Assembly: GCA_033439265.1 (NCBI GenBank)
Contig: JAVTVX010000019.1
Coordinates: 255,501-319,500 of the forward strand
Source of the DNA: Dillenia suffruticosa
Taxonomy: Eukaryota; Streptophyta; Magnoliopsida; Dilleniales; Dilleniaceae
DNA: 64,000 nt
Direction of reading: 5' to 3'
Every line of letters starts with the position of its first letter. Position 1 is the first letter of the stretch. The position numbers and the translations under genes are program-made. The notes under the pieces were generated by a model. It did no database searches, was not told where the DNA came from, and saw nothing but the letters and a program-made list of their open reading frames with translations. This document shows, one piece after another, positions 57,462 through 64,000 of the stretch.

Positions 57462-57934
57462 AAAAAGCGCTTTCCATCAATCAACGGCAAAGCTGCAAAA
57501 ACAAAAAGAAAATAATAAACAAATAATGCTAACCTGCCCTGCCCCTTGAGTTTTGAGTTAATTCTGAGTTTTTTGCCTTCTGGAGTTTATGGCTCTTTAC
57601 ATTTATAGTACACTAACATCGAAATGGAGATGGGTATGTATGTAAATGTATGACCCTAAACCAAATACAGACCTTCCCTTCACTCGAATTCTTTTATTTC
57701 CCTTTTGCTTCTTGTGGAATTCTCACCCATTTGGCCTTTTTAGGAGAGCCGTCTCCTAGTCCTATCCCTGGGGAAAAAAATTATTTATATATAAGGAGTT
57801 GTGATTCTGAAGGTTGTATTAAAGATTCTTCTATTTTACGACTTGGGTTTCTCTTACGTTTCCACCTTTTTGATGGGTAAAGATTATATTTTTTGTTTAT
57901 TGTAAATTTTATGGTGTTGTTTGCAGATTTAATA

Positions 57935-58084
57935 ATGGGCAATGTTAGTGGAAACCCATCTGGGTCTGATGAGCTTCAAGACAGTGAACAAGAACAGGTT
58001 ATGGATTCTTCTTCTTCTTCTCCGCTACCTGCTCCTCACTCTCCTCCGCATACTCCCAGGGCTTCCCCTCTATTGTTCACTCCT

Positions 58085-58144
<60 letters not shown>

Positions 58145-61100
58145 TCTGGTTCTGGTAATATTGCCGGTAAGTATTACGTGTCCGAAGATTATCGAGTAGT
58201 GGTTTATCCTGCAATAAACCCAAAATGCTTTTATTGAACGTATTTGTGTAGTTGATGTATATTTTGGGGATGCTTTTGTGTTCTAGCTGGCTATGTATTG
58301 GAAATTATGTGCAGCTTGTGTTCGATTTCCTTGATTGTTTGTGGAAAGTTGCGACTTTGGCTCTCATTAGTTTCCCTAAACTTGTAGTCACTAGAGAATT
58401 ATTTGGGTTATTCCAGCTGAATGAATTTGCTCTCTTTTTTCTTCTTTCTGGCGTATGTTCAGTTGGTTACTCACAAGGTGTTTGATGGAAGTTCAGATTG
58501 TGCTTTAGATTTATCTTTGTTTCTTTCTGGTATTTTTAGTTTAGTCGTCTGCTTCTTTCCATAACTTCAAGTGAAGATTAGAATCTGGGTTTTGAACTTC
58601 TATACAAATACAAAATTCTGCTAAAATATGAACATGAGAGAGTTAAATGTTTCCATTTTCTTGTGGAAATAATATTTTCATTTGGGTTGTCGAAATACTT
58701 TGAACTATAAATTTCAAGTTGCAAAATTCTTATTTTGGTTACTTCCCAGAAGCATGGTCTAGATGCCTACTTCTATATGCATTTACATATGAACGAGCAA
58801 AGACTAAAGTGCTGTTGTGTTTCGTATTCCAGGTGCCTATGGTTCCCCTACAAAGACCCGATGAGATGATGCAATTCCAAACTCATACATGGGTGCAAAG
58901 TACGACAGAGGATGAGGATATGTTCTGTGAGCAAGGAATACCAACAATGATCACATGGACCCATGGTGGGAAGCAGGTGGCTGTTGAAGGATCATGGGAT
59001 AATTGGAGAACAAAGTAGAGATAATTTGTTGAAGTTTTGATCATTTTTACCCTGTTTTGAAAATTTTTCCTAAAATTTTTCTCTAATGTAGAACAACCTT
59101 TATCTTATTTTTCAGAAAGCCCATGCAAAGATCAGGCAAAGACTTCACCATAATGAAGGTGCTCCCTTCAGGGGTTTATCAGTATCGGTTTATAGTTGAT
59201 GGACAGGGGATGCACGCTCCTGATTTTCCATGCACCTATGATGACATGGGTATTGCATATAACATTGTGGACTTAAAGGTACTTGAATTATCTCTGAATT
59301 TTGGTTAATACAGTCCTTGGCATTCAGTTGCATCAATCTCTTTTATGTCCACGTGAACTGAGTTTTTTCTGACAAACAACACTGACACACGCACGCTCAT
59401 GTAAATGGATGTCATATTTTCTTGAATTCTTTACTTTATTTTCCATCTTTGGACAAAATTTTACAGGGCCACGTAGTAAGTCTATGTCAAAAGGACACTG
59501 ATTTTGCTTTAGTTCATGAAGTTTAAGATTCCTGGGTTGCACTTGCTTTCAGAATACAAAACCATGTGTGAATTTTAACAGTTATGCACGTTTGCTATTG
59601 TATATTTGCCATGTGTTGATATCTATGTGCTAGATATAAAGATCTCCAATAATCCTGCCAAAATGAATTATAACAAAAATGTGGCTGCCACACGATGGTG
59701 TAGAGAATAGCTAGATTTTATGTGATGCATTCTAAAGCTAGATATGATTGAAGGCTCAATGTTGACATCCATGATCTCTCAAGGTTACCTATGTTCAATT
59801 TCTTGTGTGTCTGAAATGCTTGTGCAAAATGATGTCAGCAGTGGTCTCATCTTCATGATGGAGAGCTCTTTAGAGACATAAACTTTCTTCCAAAAAATAG
59901 ACATTTGAGTATGTTATGTAAGGTACAAGAGACCCTTAGTGGTGGGGGGGGGTTGCTTAAGACTCAAATCACTGAGCAGAGTTGCAGATTCAACTTCCTA
60001 TGCCACTTGGTGAAATTGGCTGGTGGTCCACCAGGAGAAATATTTAGATACTTGCGTGGTCTAATAATTGAAGTTACTTTGCCAATGAAAGATCTGCAAT
60101 GAATCTATTTCTTATCTGTATTCCTAATGCAAGGCATGTTCCTTTCATTATTACTAGCATGACAGACTACTTTCTTACTGACCCTGCCCATATCATCTTA
60201 TTGCAAGAGAATATATCCTTTTGAAAAGAAGGGAAATTAGGTTTGAGGTATTAATATGTTATCTGAGGAAATTTTCCTGTGTTCTTAGTGTAGAAGTTTC
60301 AAGATTATAAATCTGGAAAATTCCATAAAAGTGTAGGATTTAGTAAGAAGAGAAGAAAAGATGAATTGATGATTGATAATGTCTTTCTATGTTCAATTTT
60401 TGACAAAATCTGAGAGCTTAAGCTTTCATTCCAACACTGCCTTGTTTACATTGATAAGTATTCACTATATAACTTTTATTATCGTTGACTTCCATCTGCA
60501 TTCACAAATAGTTGTCATACATTGTCCCCCAGCCTCTATCCCTGAAGAATCATCAATAGCAACAATAACAATTTGGACCTTAATCCCTAAATTTTAGAGT
60601 CGACCATTTGAGAAACAAATATCGGGAAGATTAAAATATATATATATATAGGTAAAATTTTAAAACAAAAATCTTATAAAAAAAAGAGGCAAGAGTGGTA
60701 AATTAATTTGTTCGAATTCTCTTACGTCACTCATTCCTATCTAAGACCATCTCTTCAACTAAATATTTAACTATTATATCTTTACGGATAATTTGTATCA
60801 AGTTTTTAACGGCCTATCATTACTTTTTGTTAAATCAACTATATTTAAGTTCTCGATTTTCCCAGTTAGTGGTTTTCCCAGCTAGTGCGTCTTTGGCTAT
60901 TTGTTGTACATGTTCAAACTATTTTAGGTGATACTTTCGCATTTTATCCATAATTGAACAACTCTTAACTTATTACGTATTTTTTTATTTCTAATTTTAT
61001 TTTTTTTAGTTTTACCACACATTCATCTAAACATATTCATTTCAGTTACATCCATTTTTTGCTCTTGTCGTTGTTTAATGGCAAATATTCGGTGTCATAC

Positions 61101-63556
61101 AATAACGTAGGTCTTATTGTGGTTTTATAAAATTTTCTCTTCAAATACAATGGTATCGTGCGTTCACAAAGAACTCTAGATGCTCTTTTCCATTTCATCC
61201 GGTTTGTTTAAATTTTATAATTCACATTTTTATCTATATTACCATCGTTCTAAATTATGGAACTAAAATATCTAAAACGTTCATTTTTTGATACGTCATT
61301 TCCTTCTAATCTAATCGTTTGTTCATCATTTTGATAATTGTCACTAAACGTACAACTCATTTACTCAGTTTTTGACCGACTCAATCTAAATCATTTGGAT
61401 TGTAGTGTATCTCTCCATAACTCCAATTTAATATTAATATCATCTCTAGTTTTATCGACCAATATTATATTATCTGCAAAAAGTATATACTATGGTATTT
61501 CATTTTGAATATTTTTTTGTAATTTCATCAATCACTATTGCAAAAAAAGGATGATGTTTAATGTCGAAACTTGGTGAAATCCAATGTTAATAGGGAAGCT
61601 ATCGCTCAAACCCCCACAAGTTCTTACGTTAGTTATAGTTCTCTCATATATATCTCCAATGAGATTAATATATCTCTTTTTTCATCAACGTCCACCACAA
61701 TACGTCTCTAGAAACTCTATCATATGTTTTTTCAAGATCAATGAATACTAGTAAATTTGAGCAGAATACCTTATGCGTTTCTCTTTTGGGATGTCCCATT
61801 CAATCATGTCACACTTCTGGTGCCAAAGCCACATACTGTCGTTGTGCAAAAAATGAAGAAATTTATGTACCAGGCCCTTTCTAAAATTGAAAACTACTGC
61901 TGCTTCTCACCCACCCAAAACCTTCACAATCACGAGCTTTGTGGGTTTTGATGTTGCTGATAAGTATATGCATCAAAACTGTTAGATAATTCAGAATATA
62001 CCAATATTGCTCTTAAGAAGATTTCAAGTTCTTATTTTACCTTTGATTGCATCAGAGTGTTCATCACCCCATCTATGATCAAGATGTTACTGGGGATGTA
62101 GGTATAACATCATCGGGAGGATCGATATCACAGTTACTGAGGATATGTGCTGTCATTTGCTATAAAAAATGTGCGACTTTTTCTTTCAAGTGTGAGTGTG
62201 ACTACATAGGTGCATGAATAGTGCTCTGGCCACTACCTGGCCAAAGTTACCTAGGCGAACCTCAAATTTTGGCATTTCTTCAAAAAGATTTTGCGGGAAC
62301 ATTGTTCTCTCTATAAGAGTTGGATATCTGGAAGGGATCCATATCAAATGTGACTTTAGAATATTATACCAGGCACTTCTGATTTAATAGACAATGACCA
62401 ATATTTGTATGGCCCAGTGCTAGCTGTCTTATTAAAATAAAATCTTTCTCATCAGTTGTTAGAATCATAACCGGCAAGAGGGATCTATGGTACATAATCT
62501 TACATGATAACTTTTCATTGGCACCACAAATTTATACTATCTTCTATTAGTACTCGTAACCGGCCCTCAAGTTCCAGTGGGCTGTTTAGTACCTGGGGGA
62601 CACTTCAACGTACAACCAGCTAAATGTTTTTCAGGAACAAATCCTCACTGAAATCCTTGTTTGCCCCACTTTTAACTTTCACTTAATATACAGGAGGAAT
62701 ATTCTCACAGCAATTGTTGAAGGCATTGCCTATTTCTACCTGTCAGAATATGGTCTCATTGTGAAAACTCCTTATCAATATAATAAGTTGATGGGAAAAG
62801 AATATTATACCAGTAATTGAGCATTTGTCACTTACCTTTCAAGTCACAATAGGCAATTGCACTTCCATTCAAATTTTGTAAGTAATAAGCTTGGCAAGCT
62901 CCTTGGTGTCTCGAGTTCTTGTCAAAACATTAAAATTGAAGAATATCTTTTTCAAACATTAGTATTTATTCTTCTGCACTGACAGACGAATGGTAGAATT
63001 AGGCAACTCTTTCCTGGATTTGCATGCTCTAACCGCCCATTCTTTTTAAGCTTTTGTTTCCACCCATTAAATGTTGATTTATAGTAATAGGATTTTTGAG
63101 CAGCTACATGAAATGGACACCTTGTACATGGTTCTAGGGGTGAAGAGTTATGTGTGATCTTGTTCTCACTAGCATTATCTTAGTCATTCCTTGGTCAACA
63201 ACTGGTATCTTAGATGCATATGTTATCTGCAGGATTATGTTCCAGAAGAGACTCGGAGCATTTCAGGCTTTGAATCTCCACCTTCTCCAGATTCAAGTTA
63301 CAACAACCCAAGCCTGGGTTCAGAAGATTTTGCCAAGGAACCACCAATTGTGCCTCCACAACTTCAAATGACACTGCTAAATGTTCCATCATCATCCGGG
63401 GATATTTCCCGGCCCATGTCAAGGCCGCAGCATGTGATATTGAACCATCTGTACATGCAGAAAGGGAGTGGTCCATCTGTTGTGGCTCTTGGTTCAACAC
63501 ATCGGTTCCGGGCGAAGTATGTGACAGTGGTGCTCTACAAGTCCTTGCATAGGTAA
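57935..63556 (+). CDS. KINB: SnRK1 (SNF1/AMPK) regulatory beta subunit, KINbeta1/2 type (four coding exons)
   Basis: Coding exons 57935-58087, 58833-59014, 59116-59278 and 63233-63556 keep phase through GT-AG introns and give 273 residues. The beta subunit scaffolds the SnRK1 kinase alpha and gamma subunits, the plant energy-sensing complex. MGNVSG at the start is an N-myristoylation site. A Ser/Pro-rich stretch follows, then the AMPK-type carbohydrate-binding module (about 87-166: [49 protein letters not shown]). The complex-forming C-terminal domain (about 198-273) ends [25 protein letters not shown] and [12 protein letters not shown]. In the module, [10 protein letters not shown] stands where homologues have QWRYAPDLPW. 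The stop TAA overlaps a donor-like AG/GTAAAT. A leader intron probably ends at TTTGCAG (57926). Confidence 0.93.
58088..58142. repeat. (CT)n microsatellite at a splice donor
   Basis: The tract begins with the GT of the first coding intron's donor and runs over about 55 bases. It is pyrimidine-pure on the coding strand. Confidence 0.9.
60650..61750 (-). mobile_element. RTE-type LINE fragment inside intron 3 of the SnRK1 beta gene
   Basis: Read on the minus strand, 61745-61680 encodes [19 protein letters not shown]. Later pieces read [31 protein letters not shown] (catalytic FADD now FADN) and FRLSRSKTE, then YHCI and FEHVQ-like traces toward 60900. This is the RTE-type LINE reverse transcriptase of plants. 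It is truncated at its 5' side, near 61750, and full of stops. The right (3') boundary near 60650 is next to an (AT)n tract. It lies antisense to the host gene. Confidence 0.8.
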
Positions 63557-64000
63557 ATATGCGTTTTTGAAGGACTACGAGTTGATCATTTATTTGGCAT
63601 CTGTTATTTATTTGTAAAACAAATGTTATGTTATGCTCAATGACTTTCATAGGTTCAGACAAAGGTTAGTTTAGGGAAGAAAAAAGAAAATGTTGGAATA
63701 TGTCAGATAAACATGTTCACTTAATTCTATTTCACTTCGGATCTGTTATTAAAATTCCTCTTTTGTGTTCTTTATTGAGATGGAGGAGCTACTCAGTTTT
63801 TTTTTTTTTTGGGGGGGGGGGGGATATCATGAATGAACTTTCTTACTGGCAGATGTTTTGCCTTGGACCAATGATATTGCCTTTTGTGTAGAACTGAAAT
63901 TCTTTATTACCAGGAAAACTTGCAATTGGTCCATGAAGGTTTCTAATATGAGTTGCACCGGTTCCGGTTTTTTATGTATGTTACAGAAATGGGGCTTGAC
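63557..64000 (+). other. 3' flank of the SnRK1 beta gene
   Basis: The region after the stop holds T12 and G13 runs (63798-63823). It ends with an acceptor-like TGTTACAG at 63980-63987, just before the edge. If the donor-like AG/GTAAAT at the stop were used, splicing to that acceptor would replace the end with a few other residues. No polyadenylation signal was picked. Confidence 0.4.

Noticed and set aside
57161..57549. Frames rich in Arg-Glu repeats upstream of the SnRK1 beta gene
   Set aside because: They are translations of the (GA)n microsatellites.

Overview
The window is nuclear DNA of a flowering plant, probably a eudicot. It is AT-rich, has GT-AG introns, and its proteins match land-plant families (NF-YB, SnRK1 beta subunit, a NUDT2-type Nudix hydrolase, an At3g07720-type kelch protein). 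The rest is mostly decayed LTR retrotransposons and simple repeats. No species is assigned.

Host genes, left to right: (1) the promoter and first two exons of an unidentified minus-strand gene (about 580-1303) running off the left edge; (2) a complete eight-exon Nudix hydrolase gene (12928-15755, +); (3) a small Cys/Pro-rich, probably GPI-anchored cell-surface protein (16441-16827, +); (4) a two-exon kelch-repeat protein (18723-20679, +); (5) an intronless NF-YB transcription factor subunit (31086-31727, -); (6) a conserved plant protein with two N-terminal hydrophobic segments and a long acidic tail (34696-35466, -); (7) a SnRK1 (SNF1/AMPK) beta subunit with four coding exons (57935-63556, +), carrying a 4-kb intron and an altered carbohydrate-binding module. 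The genes look independently transcribed; they do not form a pathway.

Transposable elements fill the rest. A 5'-truncated Ty3/gypsy chromovirus lies at 2700-5830. Two RNase H-like fragments sit tail to tail at 6052-6824. A three-copy array with internal ~60-bp minisatellites, looking like tandem miniature LTR elements (TRIM-like), occupies 7858-9650. A tRNA-Lys-like SINE remnant is at about 11070-11325. A Tat/Athila-type Ty3/gypsy element with two RNase H domains spans 23413-28617. A very short SINE with a recognisable target-site duplication is at 30242-30328, with a likely relative nearby. A Ty1/copia element (+) with both LTRs spans 40228-47987. A second copia element (-) with a perfect 5-bp target-site duplication spans 51984-56362. 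An RTE-type LINE fragment (-) lies inside the last intron of the SnRK1 beta gene. All the transposon reading frames carry stops or frameshifts.

The observations most worth following are the GC-rich hairpin cluster in the leader of the + copia element, the TRIM-like array with its minisatellites, the tiny SINE, and the loss of conserved aromatic positions in the carbohydrate-binding module of the SnRK1 beta subunit. All boundaries were read by eye; no alignment or database search was run.
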